NCBI GenBank assembly: GCA_015655045.1
Contig: JAATFU010000005.1
Span: 248,001 to 312,000 of the forward strand
Reading direction: 5' to 3'
DNA length: 64,000 bases
DNA from: Candidatus Saccharimonadota bacterium
GTDB taxonomy: Bacteria > Patescibacteriota > Saccharimonadia > Saccharimonadales > Saccharimonadaceae
A program made the translations under genes and the position numbers. The number at the start of each line of letters is the position of its first letter. Within the stretch, counting starts at the first letter, position 1. Below the pieces are notes generated by a model. That model was given only the letters and a program-made list of their open reading frames with translations, had not been told where the DNA came from and made no database searches. Shown piece after piece: positions 37,301-47,884 of this stretch.

Positions 37301-38584
37301 CTATTGCTTGTGGCCATCGATAACTCGATGAAAGCGCAATCGTAATAGAATAAACAATTTTTGCAACCAATTTGCGTTTGTACGATCCGCATACGCCGAT
37401 ACACCTTCACTCTGGGGTAATCCTAGGAGCCAGTTAGAGAATATACCGGACAACCGTATAGAGGGCGCGTCGACGTATCTCTCAAACCAATAAGCGACAA
37501 TGGCTATGAAAGGTAAACTCATAATCGCTGCGAGTAGCGCCGCTTTGTTATACCCAAGAAAGCCATGTAGCCATACAAATAAGCTAGTTGTTATCGTAAA
37601 GATAACCGCCATATGAACCAAGTAGAGGGAGAATGTATACTTACCAAGCTTACTAATAAGTTTTGAACCGAATAGCCGTGATAGTCGTGGAATAGTCAAT
37701 ATTCCAGCAACCACAAATGCCGCACCTAGAGACAAATAGAAAGACTCGTTCTGGGCTTCGGTTAACCAATTGATCCTCATACTTGCGTAGAATGTACCCA
37801 TCGAGCTAACCACCGGATAACCACCCATCAACAAACCTATCAGGAAGACTCCAATCATAGTCGGCTTTCTCGTTTCAGTGAAGGGGAAACGTCCTTCTGA
37901 ATATAAATCTGCTAGTAGCATACCCAGAACAAAACCAAGGTAGTAAGAATTGTACGTTCCAGCAATTAATAGGATATAGATAATCCAACGATGCTTAGAC
38001 TGTTTAAAGAGAAGACTAATACCAAATATAAGGAATGAACCAATTAACTCATACTTCATCGTCCATAATACCGGGTTATAGCTAACGTCGCCTATAGAGA
38101 ATACTCCCCATACACCCTGAGAGAGCGCATCGCCAAGATTAGGCACAAGGTTCCATATTGATGCTAGCCATTGAGAGTGTGTCATAGTCTCTGTCACCTC
38201 CTTAGGGTTATCTAATCCAAGAGAGAGTATGATCCAGACTATACCGATTGAAGCGAGCACCGGTAGCATAAGCCGGATATACCTCTTTGCGGCCAACTTC
38301 CTTATAACCATTTGGTCATGCGTACGGAAGAATCCAATACTCAGCACAAAACCACTAATGACAAAGAAAACCGTGACTGCGAACGCACCAGACATAAATA
38401 CGCTTAGCGGATTACCAAAAATATTATCCTCAAAATGGAAATGATGTAAAGAAGGGACGTACATACCCACCCCATAGAAGAATGCGGGGTAGAATATAAG
38501 GCATAAATGGAAGACAACAACCACAATGGCTGCAATCCCCCTTAGACCCTCGAGGGCAAACAAGCGGTTTGTTTTCCCTTCCAT
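37301..38584 (-). CDS. Acyltransferase 3 family membrane protein (OafA/YrhL-like)
   Basis: 'LEGLRGIAAIVVVVFHL', 'VTVFFVISGFVLSIGFFR', 'YTFSLYLVHMAV'. Confidence 0.92.
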   Translation of the reverse strand: MEGKTNRLFALEGLRGIAAIVVVVFHLCLIFYPAFFYGVGMYVPSLHHFHFEDNIFGNPLSVFMSGAFAVTVFFVISGFVLSIGFFRTHDQMVIRKLAAKRYIRLMLPVLASIGIVWIILSLGLDNPKEVTETMTHSQWLASIWNLVPNLGDALSQGVWGVFSIGDVSYNPVLWTMKYELIGSFLIFGISLLFKQSKHRWIIYILLIAGTYNSYYLGFVLGMLLADLYSEGRFPFTETRKPTMIGVFLIGLLMGGYPVVSSMGTFYASMRINWLTEAQNESFYLSLGAAFVVAGILTIPRLSRLFGSKLISKLGKYTFSLYLVHMAVIFTITTSLFVWLHGFLGYNKAALLAAIMSLPFIAIVAYWFERYVDAPSIRLSGIFSNWLLGLPQSEGVSAYADRTNANWLQKLFILLRLRFHRVIDGHKQ

Positions 38585-38690
38585 ATTGAGCCTTATTATA
38601 TAATAAACTTGAAGAAATTAGTTATTAATCTATTGTTTTAATTCAATATATTGCATAATTTTCTAAGTATAGAGCCGTCGAACACACTCC

Positions 38691-39176
38691 TCATAACTCG
38701 GCTTCAATATCAAGTGCAGTAATTTCATCAGCTTTCTTTCTAAAAATGACATGCTTATATAGAGTGAAGTTCCATACCATGCCGAGTAATACCGCCGTCG
38801 CTTTAGCAATATTAAGTTGAAGTGCGGCGTGGTCATATAAAGAGCCGATCATAAAGAGAGAATGGCCAAAGGATGATCTAAATAACACCTCAAATCCAAA
38901 AATAATTAAACTCTGGATAACCAGGGAACTGAAGCCCGTTACGCAGAAAAATAATAAATATGCACGAAGATTTATTTGCTTCTTTGACTGAAAAACAAAA
39001 TAGTGATTCAAGAAATACGAAACTGTTATACCGATAGTTACAGATAGAATATTACCGACAAGTGCATAAAATCCAAAGATGAAAACAAGGATATTAAGAA
39101 TTAAGAAGTCAAGTAGTGTATTGCCAACTCCAGCAATAACAAAACGTACTTTCTCGTGCTGCAATAGCTTCTTCAT
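38691..39176 (-). CDS. GtrA family protein
   Basis: 'RFVIAGVGNTLLDFLILNILV...FLNHYFVFQSKK...WNFTLYKHVIF'. Confidence 0.9.
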   Translation of the reverse strand: MKKLLQHEKVRFVIAGVGNTLLDFLILNILVFIFGFYALVGNILSVTIGITVSYFLNHYFVFQSKKQINLRAYLLFFCVTGFSSLVIQSLIIFGFEVLFRSSFGHSLFMIGSLYDHAALQLNIAKATAVLLGMVWNFTLYKHVIFRKKADEITALDIEAEL

Positions 39177-39235
39177 CTGATATACTTTATAGCAAAGAAC
39201 TAAATAAGTATATGCTTATCGGATAGAGGATACTC

Positions 39236-39979
39236 ATGGTAAATATTGCAATTGTCACCCCCACATATAATGAAGTTGGAAACATTGAGAAATTACTCTC
39301 GACGCTTCAACAGGTTAGTAAAGAGCACGCTAACGATAAGTTCTCCATCTTTGTCATAGACGACTCTTCTCCTGATGGAACAGCAGACCTTGTTGAGGTT
39401 TTAGCGGACAAGCTTAAGACAGAGAACTTTACGATTAACTTAATCGTGCGCAAAGTCAAAGATGGACTTGGGCGGGCTTATATATTTGGATTTAACGAGG
39501 TCTTAGCCCGCAAAGATAACTTTGATTATATTCTTCAAATGGATGCCGACCTATCTCACAATCCAGCGTACATTACAGGATTTCTTCGTCAGGCACACCA
39601 AGATGCAGACTTTATTGTTGCAAGTCGATATATTAACGGAGGGGCAACACCCGACTGGCCTCTGCTTCGAAAGTTCCTAAGCAGAGGAGGAAATTTCTAT
39701 ATACGGACTATCTTAGGTGGTAGGATAACTGACTATACGGGGGGTTATAATATGTATTCAGCGGAGTTAATGAGGAGAATAGGCCTTGACTCTATTACTG
39801 CTGGTGGCTACGGCTTCTTGGTTGAGCTAAAGTACAGAGCACTCAAGAAAGCAGAGAAGGTTGCCGAAATCCCCATTGTTTTCCTTGATCGTGAACATGG
39901 AACGTCAAAAATACCAAGGTCAACTATTTTTAAGAATTTAGCACTGGTCATTAAACTTCGTTTCACAAGGATAGAATAG
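39236..39979 (+). CDS. Polyprenol-phosphate mannosyltransferase-like GT2
   Basis: 'VTPTYNEVGNIEKLL', 'IDDSSPDGTADLV', 'MDADLSHNP', 'SRYINGG'. Confidence 0.92.
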   Translation: MVNIAIVTPTYNEVGNIEKLLSTLQQVSKEHANDKFSIFVIDDSSPDGTADLVEVLADKLKTENFTINLIVRKVKDGLGRAYIFGFNEVLARKDNFDYILQMDADLSHNPAYITGFLRQAHQDADFIVASRYINGGATPDWPLLRKFLSRGGNFYIRTILGGRITDYTGGYNMYSAELMRRIGLDSITAGGYGFLVELKYRALKKAEKVAEIPIVFLDREHGTSKIPRSTIFKNLALVIKLRFTRIE

Positions 39980-41667
39980 TGGGAAGACTCCTACATCCTA
40001 CTAAGGCGAAGTACCTGGCACTTGAAGTGCTGGCACTCCTCGTCATACTAGCTGCCTTCAATCTTGTTCTACATCATATTAATACATCGATGTGGAAAGA
40101 TTTTGTCTTCAATAACTCAGATATATTGACCCTCCCCTTAGTTTGGCAGTCGATCATCCTACATGAGCCATTTCATTGGGTGTTCTCTTCCCAAATCTTT
40201 CTTTTCCCAGAAGCCGTGCTCTATTGTTTGTCCGCATTATTTAGCGGTGGCAACTTCAAGATCGCAGTAGTCATCAATGCTTTTATTAGTATTCTCCTAC
40301 TTTATATATTGATAAGAGTTTTATTACGCTTCATTGTTAAAAACAAAACATACAACATTGCTCTTTCTCTCTTGTATATCCTCGGCATTTTAACGTTCAT
40401 GGCCGCTGGACGTCGTAGTGATAGTAATATAGCCATGTTCTTTTTCGTAACCACTTCCTACTATGGTGTCATTCTCTCTGGTCTTCTTTCTCTCATCCTT
40501 GCAATGTCGCTTATAAAAATTGGCATTCCAAGAAAGAACATTTGGCGGGGCAAGGGAATCTATATCCTCCTGGCATATGTACTCGTCAGCTTTCTTACGG
40601 GCCTCTCTAATACGCTGTTTTTCTTACAGTTTTCCGCTCCATTACTAGTCGTTCTAGTGCTGACCTGGTTATTAAAGAGATTTTCACCACGCATGCTTGC
40701 TTGGTTTATCGGAGGAACCATTTTAGCAGTTGGGGCTAGCGTTGTGCTGAGGGGTACTCTTCTCAATCAATACTTCTCACCTCTTGGTGGTATCTCGAAT
40801 TATATTCACGTTCGCGCGATAGGCACTACCATTAAAACATTCTTCCAAATCTTTAGGCAGATGCTTGAGGGCGGAATAAAGCAGGAGGTAGAAGCCATTG
40901 TCCTTATATTTCTCGTCGTGGGAGTTATTTGTATATTCATCTATCATTTATGGACCCTGACGAAGCGTAGACCCACTGATGCACTAGCCTTGCCTCAATT
41001 CATCCTTATCGCTTTTGCAGCTATAGCCCCAATCGCAAGCATTGCTGGTGCGATCATAACCGGTAATCCAGTTATGCGCTACCTCTTGCCAGTCTTATTT
41101 TTCTCGCCCCTAGGGTTTATTCCTATATTGAGCACTTGGCTTATATGCCACAGGAGGATCTTCTTGATAAGCTTAGGGGTAGTTATTATTGCAGTCTTTA
41201 CTGTCTCTGGGGTTCGGGCAGGAAATCCTTTAGCGAACTATTCGGCGGCAGTAGACTATTACCCCTCAGCGGCAGTATGCCTAGATACCAAGCTAGCTAA
41301 TACACCCTATAAAAATGGCGTGGCCCAATATTGGAGAGCTCGAGATCTTCAATTGAATAGCACTCAAGATCATCGTGTTGTTCAGGTTGGAGCTGCTCTT
41401 CAAAGATTTGGTTGGCTGTATAATAACTCAGATTACAATCTATACGACCTTAGCTTCGTTGTTGTGGACATTCCTAGCGCCATTACTAGCACGGAGATAT
41501 CTAAACTACCATCCTTCACCATAGAGCCTTCCACTGTTATCGGCTTACTCGGCCAGCCAGATAATATCTATACCTGTGGCGACTTTTATGTGTACGGATA
41601 TAGTGCGCATAACCCCGGGAGGATACTTCTCAACCAGCGGGTTCGTGATTTATCGCTTGGCATATAA
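39979..41667 (+). CDS. Multi-pass membrane protein, possibly GT-C glycosyltransferase
   Basis: 562 aa, about 12 TMs, immediately coupled to DPM-like GT2. Confidence 0.6.
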   Translation: MGRLLHPTKAKYLALEVLALLVILAAFNLVLHHINTSMWKDFVFNNSDILTLPLVWQSIILHEPFHWVFSSQIFLFPEAVLYCLSALFSGGNFKIAVVINAFISILLLYILIRVLLRFIVKNKTYNIALSLLYILGILTFMAAGRRSDSNIAMFFFVTTSYYGVILSGLLSLILAMSLIKIGIPRKNIWRGKGIYILLAYVLVSFLTGLSNTLFFLQFSAPLLVVLVLTWLLKRFSPRMLAWFIGGTILAVGASVVLRGTLLNQYFSPLGGISNYIHVRAIGTTIKTFFQIFRQMLEGGIKQEVEAIVLIFLVVGVICIFIYHLWTLTKRRPTDALALPQFILIAFAAIAPIASIAGAIITGNPVMRYLLPVLFFSPLGFIPILSTWLICHRRIFLISLGVVIIAVFTVSGVRAGNPLANYSAAVDYYPSAAVCLDTKLANTPYKNGVAQYWRARDLQLNSTQDHRVVQVGAALQRFGWLYNNSDYNLYDLSFVVVDIPSAITSTEISKLPSFTIEPSTVIGLLGQPDNIYTCGDFYVYGYSAHNPGRILLNQRVRDLSLGI

Positions 41668-41755
41668 GGAAGGAGAGCGTATGATTAAGCGCTTGCCTAT
41701 CTCAAAGAAAAGTTATAGAATTATCCTATAAAGCTAGGCTCAATAAACAAATACT

Positions 41756-42310
41756 ATGAAAATACAAAAAATAAAAAAATCTCGCACTCATCGTCCATTT
41801 ATATGGATCATTGTTAGTATATTCCTACTCTTATGTGTATATTGCGGCAGTGCATATAAAGCGCATTTATGGCCTTTTGACGGCACGTCAACAACTCCTA
41901 CTATGACTTCAGATAAAATCGATAGCACGACCACTCCTTCTCCTAAAGCTACCAATTCAACTTCCTCCAATTCCGTAGATAGCCAGAAGACAACCAACCA
42001 GGTACCACTTGATAATTCTCTTGCCGCGACCATTACTCAGATCACCGAAGATGATAGTGGCAATATACTTTTTGCAGCAACCGTAAATGGAGTAAACACT
42101 GGAACCTGTGTCATAACTTTTAGTAATTCAAATGATAAGCCCCACGTGACTCAGGTTGAGGCTACGAGCAAAGATGCATCATCAGCTATCTGCGGCCCTC
42201 TTTCTATCTCTTCACAGGACTTCTCTTATCTTGGGCAGTGGAACGTCAATTTGCGCTTCTATACCGATAATCAACAAGTCACCACAAATGGTATAATAAA
42301 CATACACTAG
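41756..42310 (+). CDS. Membrane-anchored exported protein
   Basis: N-terminal TM, Ser/Thr-rich linker, C-terminal beta-rich domain. Confidence 0.6.
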   Translation: MKIQKIKKSRTHRPFIWIIVSIFLLLCVYCGSAYKAHLWPFDGTSTTPTMTSDKIDSTTTPSPKATNSTSSNSVDSQKTTNQVPLDNSLAATITQITEDDSGNILFAATVNGVNTGTCVITFSNSNDKPHVTQVEATSKDASSAICGPLSISSQDFSYLGQWNVNLRFYTDNQQVTTNGIINIH

Positions 42311-42315
42311 AGATT

Positions 42316-44325
42316 ATGAAAAAGTTATTCAATAAAACTACTTTATACATATCAATAACCTCTCTGTTCGGAGTACTTGTCTTTGTTATGGCCTATCTTG
42401 CAATGCCAAAGACAACACCAGTTGAAGCTGCTAGTGCCTCTAATTGGCAGGCCGGAAATATTATCGCGGATGGCGTATTTTATGATAGCAACGACATGTC
42501 AACTGACCAAATTCAACAGTTCCTTGATCAAAAGATCAACTCTAATGGAGGATGTGATATATGGGGCACTCGGGCTTCTGAATATGGCGGTGGGACACGA
42601 GCCCAATATGGTACTGCTCATGGTAATCCCCCACCGTATATTTGTATCAATCTCTATTACGAAAGCCCTAGTAGTCATGCAAATAATCTAAATGGGAATT
42701 TAGTTCCTAGCGGCGCACTTAGCGCTGCTCAGATAATTAAAAATGCCGCTACAACGTATAGTATTAGCGTAAGAGCATTATTAGTGATTCTCGAAAAAGA
42801 ATCACCCGGACCCCTTCTTGATGATACGTGGCCTTACGCCTCGCAATATACGAACGCTTTAGGGTATGGATGCCCCGACAATGCCCCCTGCGATCCTCAA
42901 TATGCAGGACTCTACAATCAGATCACTAATGCCGCTCGACAATTTCAATTATACAAGAATAATCCGACTGCTTATAGAATTCAAGCTCAATCCAGTAACC
43001 AGGTATTGTATAACCCCACTGCATCTTGTGGAAGTTCCAGTGTCTTTATTGGTACCCAGGCTACGGCGGGTCTTTACAGCTATACACCCTATCAGCCAAA
43101 CCAGGCAGCCTTAAATAATTTATATGGTACAGGTGATGGCTGTAGCGCGTACGGTAACAGAAACTTTTGGCGCATTTTTACCGACTGGTTTGGATCAACA
43201 CAAACTAACACCTCATATTCGTGGTCATTTATTCGTAGCCCTTCCTATATTAATGCTCAACAAACCCAACAATTTACAGGTTCGGCAATCAATCTTCAAC
43301 CAGGACAAACAGCTTACGTTACTCTCTCTGCCCTCAATACCGGCACCCAGACTTGGAATAAAAATGTCGTTCACCTCGGCACAGCCGGCCCAAATGATCG
43401 AAATAGCAGTTTTAAAGATAGTACGTGGCTCTCTCCGAGTAGAATTGCTATGAATCAAGATTCGGTCGCTCCTGGCAACTCAGGGACCTTCACGTTTAAC
43501 CTTACGGCCCCCCAAACTCCCGGCATCTATTATGAGCACTTCAACCTTGTAGCGGATGGGGCTACTTGGATGAATGACCTAGGATATGGACTTGGTATCA
43601 ATGTAGTAAAGAAACAGTCTATCTCAAACGATACCAATACTAGCCTGAGTCCGAATCAATCGATTACAGGAAGTGGCTACATGCTATCACCCGATTCCCA
43701 AAGTGTATTACGACTCCAAGATGGCGATCTCACACTAATGAGTAACTTCTCGCTTGTATGGCACACTGGTACTGCCGGAACAACAAAGGGGCTCTTTATG
43801 CAATCAGATGGTAATTTGGTACTTTATAATACATCGAATGTAGCTACATGGAGCAGCGGTACTAGCGGCAACCCTGGTGCGTATCTTGCCTTACAAACAG
43901 ATGGTAATTTGGTTATATATAGTAGCACTGGCACGGCACTATGGTCGACAGGCACATTAAGTCAGCCCGATCATCTTTCGCGTGTCGACTATAGCCTCTC
44001 GAATACCAATCTATACCCAGGCCAATCCCTCCTTACTCCCGATGGAAAGTACCGTATGGTTCTACAGAAAGACGGTAATTTGGTTGTGTACTCTCCGACT
44101 CACCCCATATGGAACTCAATGACATCAGGAAAACCATCTGCCCAATTAAGTATGCAGCCAGATGGTAATTTGGTTATATACGATACAAGTGGTAATGCAC
44201 TCTGGACTAGTAGCACTAGCGGGAGCGGCCAATCTTCCCTTATTATGCAGCCAGATGGTAATTTGGTTATATACAGAGGTGATGGTACGGCAGCCTGGAG
44301 TACGGGTACTAGTGGCATACAGTAG
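42316..44325 (+). CDS. Large surface protein: N-terminal exported domain, NBR1/Ig-like domain, bulb-type mannose-binding lectin repeats
   Basis: Signal sequence; 'LSALNTGTQTWNKNVVHLGT...' Ig-like; repeated QxDGNLVxY motifs (MQSDGNLVLYN, LQTDGNLVIYS, LQKDGNLVVYS, MQPDGNLVIYD, MQPDGNLVIYR). Confidence 0.9.
   Translation: MKKLFNKTTLYISITSLFGVLVFVMAYLAMPKTTPVEAASASNWQAGNIIADGVFYDSNDMSTDQIQQFLDQKINSNGGCDIWGTRASEYGGGTRAQYGTAHGNPPPYICINLYYESPSSHANNLNGNLVPSGALSAAQIIKNAATTYSISVRALLVILEKESPGPLLDDTWPYASQYTNALGYGCPDNAPCDPQYAGLYNQITNAARQFQLYKNNPTAYRIQAQSSNQVLYNPTASCGSSSVFIGTQATAGLYSYTPYQPNQAALNNLYGTGDGCSAYGNRNFWRIFTDWFGSTQTNTSYSWSFIRSPSYINAQQTQQFTGSAINLQPGQTAYVTLSALNTGTQTWNKNVVHLGTAGPNDRNSSFKDSTWLSPSRIAMNQDSVAPGNSGTFTFNLTAPQTPGIYYEHFNLVADGATWMNDLGYGLGINVVKKQSISNDTNTSLSPNQSITGSGYMLSPDSQSVLRLQDGDLTLMSNFSLVWHTGTAGTTKGLFMQSDGNLVLYNTSNVATWSSGTSGNPGAYLALQTDGNLVIYSSTGTALWSTGTLSQPDHLSRVDYSLSNTNLYPGQSLLTPDGKYRMVLQKDGNLVVYSPTHPIWNSMTSGKPSAQLSMQPDGNLVIYDTSGNALWTSSTSGSGQSSLIMQPDGNLVIYRGDGTAAWSTGTSGIQ
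43805..44275 (+). repeat. Five near-identical DNA repeats 'cagatggtaatttggttatata' inside the lectin region
   Basis: Copies at about 43805, 43898, 44071, 44159 and 44252 share GA(T/C)GGTAATTTGGT. Confidence 0.9.
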
Positions 44326-44327
44326 TT

Positions 44328-45587
44328 CTAGTTCAATAGATTTCTAACTTGATCTGCGGCCTCACTCCAGCGAGGTTGACGAAAACTCTCGATAAGACGT
44401 TTTTCCTTCTCCATCAATATCCGTCTGTTGTTTGCATACTCATCTACCTTTTGAACGAATTCGTCAATGTCATAGGGAGAGTGGTAGTCAACCAGATCTC
44501 CAGCAACCTCCGGAAGAGACGAGGCGCTTGATACGATTGAGAACTTACCATACGCCAGAGATTCGGCTACAGGCAGCCCCCAACCCTCATAGATTGAAGG
44601 ATAGATTGTAAAAAGACAGTTTTTATAAAGCCAGCGTAGAGCTCTGTCGTCCACATCTTGCAGCCATATTATCTTATCTTTAATAGTTCTATCACGCCTA
44701 AGCACGTTGACAAAGTCATCAGAGTGCCATCCATGCTTACCCGCTAGAACAATCGGAGGTATTGATATGTTCTTCTCTTCTGCGTACTTGATAGCCTGAT
44801 ATACAAACTGTTGATTCTTGCGTGGTTCGATTGTGCTAACAAAGAGAATGAACTCTTTTGGCTTTTGTGTAGCTTTGAATGGTGATTTCGACTTTCCCTT
44901 TGTATTTATATCTGAACCAAGTCGAATGACTTTAATTTTATCAGCTTTAATTCTAAGTTTATTTAAATTCGAGTACTCGAGTAGATCTCTTTTGGTACTC
45001 TCCGAGATTGATAGCCACTCGTCTACCACCTTAGCTGCATTCTTAATTTCATCTTCAAAATCTATTACCGTAACTTGCGCACAAAATTGTGGCATGATAA
45101 CCGGTACCATATCGTACATTACGGCAAAGACAGTCGGTCGGTCTCTCTTCCTTAACTTCAATAAGGGGTTAAGTGACCCAATCCAAAATGCGCCTGGAAC
45201 TATAACCGTGTCTGATCTCCTAAGATCAATAGGTCTCTTGAAAGAAATGAAAGGTCGTGAATTAAAACTTATAACTTTCTTGAGAACCCTCTTAATTCGG
45301 ACTGGTAGCATGCTTTTCAGGGCCCCTTTTAGCTTGCCGCTATATCCTCCGACCTTACTTGTAAGCTTCTTCGAGGGCACACTTGCATACTCCGGTTCCT
45401 TGAACTCATAAGTAGTTTCTATAAAAACTTTTCTTCTTCTGTCGTACCTACATAGCCTAAGATTTAACGTAGGGTCTTGGGTTAATTCTTTTCCTAAGTT
45501 AAAAACGACTCTCTGTATACCCGTGAAATGGCCATTCCAGTCTTTAATCTCGGTTATGTCAAACCATGTTATCTTTGAGATCATCAT
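44328..45587 (-). CDS. Glycosyltransferase family 4
   Basis: 'FVSTIEPRKNQQFVYQAI', 'YPSIYEGWGLPVAESLAYGKFSIVSSASSLPEVAGD'. Confidence 0.92.
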   Translation of the reverse strand: MMISKITWFDITEIKDWNGHFTGIQRVVFNLGKELTQDPTLNLRLCRYDRRRKVFIETTYEFKEPEYASVPSKKLTSKVGGYSGKLKGALKSMLPVRIKRVLKKVISFNSRPFISFKRPIDLRRSDTVIVPGAFWIGSLNPLLKLRKRDRPTVFAVMYDMVPVIMPQFCAQVTVIDFEDEIKNAAKVVDEWLSISESTKRDLLEYSNLNKLRIKADKIKVIRLGSDINTKGKSKSPFKATQKPKEFILFVSTIEPRKNQQFVYQAIKYAEEKNISIPPIVLAGKHGWHSDDFVNVLRRDRTIKDKIIWLQDVDDRALRWLYKNCLFTIYPSIYEGWGLPVAESLAYGKFSIVSSASSLPEVAGDLVDYHSPYDIDEFVQKVDEYANNRRILMEKEKRLIESFRQPRWSEAADQVRNLLN

Positions 45588-47884
45588 AAAAGCTCCTTAT
45601 TATCAAGCATTCTACTAATGTAGTCCACCGGGCTAAAGTTATCCTCAATATATTTTGCCCTATATATCTGTGCGTCTTTAAACTCCGATTTTGCAACCCC
45701 AGCTTCACTCGCTACTGCCTTAACTATATCATTCGTTGAACTGACTTTTCTCACAATGTCATCTGGGAGCTCCGCAAACCAACCACTATTGTTTACAATG
45801 GTTGCCTTCCCAAATCGCAATGCCTCAAGAGTCGAGAGGGAAGTCTCTCCGTGATATGGGTGACGGAAGCTGAGCATAATATCGCTTCTTGTAAGTTCGT
45901 GCATAAACCTCGTGTCGGAAGGAGACTTTATAACAGATATTCCCTTAAGACCATTGAGTCTATTCTCTACTTTACTATCGAGCAGCGAAAAACCAAATAT
46001 CTTTACACTAATAGTACGGTCGTTAATCTTACTTCTCACAAGTGATTCTGTAAGATCTAAGCCTTTCGCCTCGGTCATTATGCCCGGCATAGCGACGAGT
46101 AGGTCTCTACTGGGATTCTTAGCCTGCACATGGTAAGGAGTGGTTACTGCCAGATTCTGCAAAACGATCTCCACATTCTTTCCCGGAAGGAGATATTCTT
46201 CTATACCCGACTTCGCATATAAGGAATGTACTATTACTCTCTTCTGTTTGTTCATGAGCCCGCCGAGGAAGTTACCATGGGATGAGGCTATGGACTCGGA
46301 TAAGCTCCTTTCTGCATCATAGCGCTTACCGCTTATAAAGCCCTGGTCACGAACGACCCCATATAGACCCTGTAGCCGGGTGTCATGAAGTACCACCTGA
46401 TCTGGAAACGAGAGTGCCTTAATCAGTGTAACTACGTGGTACTCTCCATTGCCAATATGATAAATCAGCTTATCAAATCTCTTCGCGTCTGATTGGCTAA
46501 AGATCCATGGATTCCGACATTCTGCTACATACGGTAGATAGTTTTTCCGAATCTCTATTGATTTTGCAGTATCCGTAATACCATCTTCCAGGTAATAAGT
46601 AACCTCAGCCTGCCTTGACAAGATGTAATGTTGCTCTTGTATAATCTTTCCGATAGCAGAGAAACCACGCGGACTTGGTCCAAATATTGCGATCTTTGGC
46701 TTATTTTCCATGCGATTCTCTGGGGTAAGCTCTAATAAAGTAGTCGCCACAAGTTCAGCAGATTTATCCCATGAGTAGAAATCTAGTATGGAATTGTATA
46801 CCCTACTATCTATAGGTCGAGAGGTGCTTATTGTGGCTTCTATAGCAGACGCTATGCTTTGTACATCATAGGGATCACAGAAATATAATTGCTCCTCAGT
46901 AATCTCTCGGAATACCTCCAAGTCGGAACATACAATCTTCTTATTAAACTCAATAGCCTCAAGGACAGGTAGTCCTAGCCCCTCATATTCAGTTGGGAAG
47001 AGTACACAAGTTGCGCTAGAGTATAGTCCTGCGAGTTCTTCATCGGATATATTTCCGGTAAATATAATATCAGACGATATACTATTTAGAATATCTTTCG
47101 TCTGCTGGCTAAACGCTGAGGTGATAACTAACTTATACTCATCATTGTGCGAACTATTGAACTGGCTAAAAGCCAGAGCGGCTCGTTGATTGTTCTTTCT
47201 AAAATCATCACCCGACGGCATGAGAATAAACTTATTTTTGCCCACGTCACTCTTTGCAACTTTTTTGAGTAACTTTCGCTTAATGGGAGCTCCGTAGATG
47301 GGAGTTATACGATTTTTTGGTATACCAAGGTGTAAGGTAAGATCATTTGCAACAGTGGTCGAAATAGGAAAGAAGTGGTCGGTCTGCATTAATGTATCAA
47401 AGCGACACAAATAATTCTCGGAGACGGATTCAACTCTCAGATAGTTAGTGAAGAACTGAAGGGGTATTAAATCATACATTATCAAGTAATTATTTGAACT
47501 TATAGTAGGGAAGACAGGTACCTCTTGCTCTTGGAATAGAGATAGTATCAAGAAGTCTACCGAGTACCCAGACAAGCTCTCTGCTATGTACCTGTTGATA
47601 AGAGACATGTTATAATCCCTTACCCTCTCGTATGTTCCAGCACCTTGGAGCAACTCGTAATTAATGCTAATAATCTCAAAGCCTTTTGCCAATAGCCTAA
47701 GGACCTCATCCTGCTCTTGACTGAGAGGATTCGATTTATTAAGGAGTATTATCTTCTTCTCATAGAAGTCGAGTCTGTGTCCTATAGCCCCAAGTAGAGA
47801 CATCGAGTATTTACCAATTCCCCTATGAAATGCCGAGCTCTGAAAAGCCTGGCCATCAATAAGTAGTGCCCTCTTTTCTACCAT
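45584..47884 (-). CDS. Two-domain glycosyltransferase
   Basis: 766 aa; first GT4-type domain 'FPTEYEGLGLPVLEAIEFNKKIVCSDLEVFREI', second GT-B-like domain 'LSFRHPYHGETSLSTLEALRFGKATIVNNSGWFAELP'. Confidence 0.9.
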   Translation of the reverse strand: MVEKRALLIDGQAFQSSAFHRGIGKYSMSLLGAIGHRLDFYEKKIILLNKSNPLSQEQDEVLRLLAKGFEIISINYELLQGAGTYERVRDYNMSLINRYIAESLSGYSVDFLILSLFQEQEVPVFPTISSNNYLIMYDLIPLQFFTNYLRVESVSENYLCRFDTLMQTDHFFPISTTVANDLTLHLGIPKNRITPIYGAPIKRKLLKKVAKSDVGKNKFILMPSGDDFRKNNQRAALAFSQFNSSHNDEYKLVITSAFSQQTKDILNSISSDIIFTGNISDEELAGLYSSATCVLFPTEYEGLGLPVLEAIEFNKKIVCSDLEVFREITEEQLYFCDPYDVQSIASAIEATISTSRPIDSRVYNSILDFYSWDKSAELVATTLLELTPENRMENKPKIAIFGPSPRGFSAIGKIIQEQHYILSRQAEVTYYLEDGITDTAKSIEIRKNYLPYVAECRNPWIFSQSDAKRFDKLIYHIGNGEYHVVTLIKALSFPDQVVLHDTRLQGLYGVVRDQGFISGKRYDAERSLSESIASSHGNFLGGLMNKQKRVIVHSLYAKSGIEEYLLPGKNVEIVLQNLAVTTPYHVQAKNPSRDLLVAMPGIMTEAKGLDLTESLVRSKINDRTISVKIFGFSLLDSKVENRLNGLKGISVIKSPSDTRFMHELTRSDIMLSFRHPYHGETSLSTLEALRFGKATIVNNSGWFAELPDDIVRKVSSTNDIVKAVASEAGVAKSEFKDAQIYRAKYIEDNFSPVDYISRMLDNKELL

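Noticed and set aside
44818-45411. 197-aa plus-strand ORF
   Set aside because: Antisense shadow of the GT4 gene 44328-45587.
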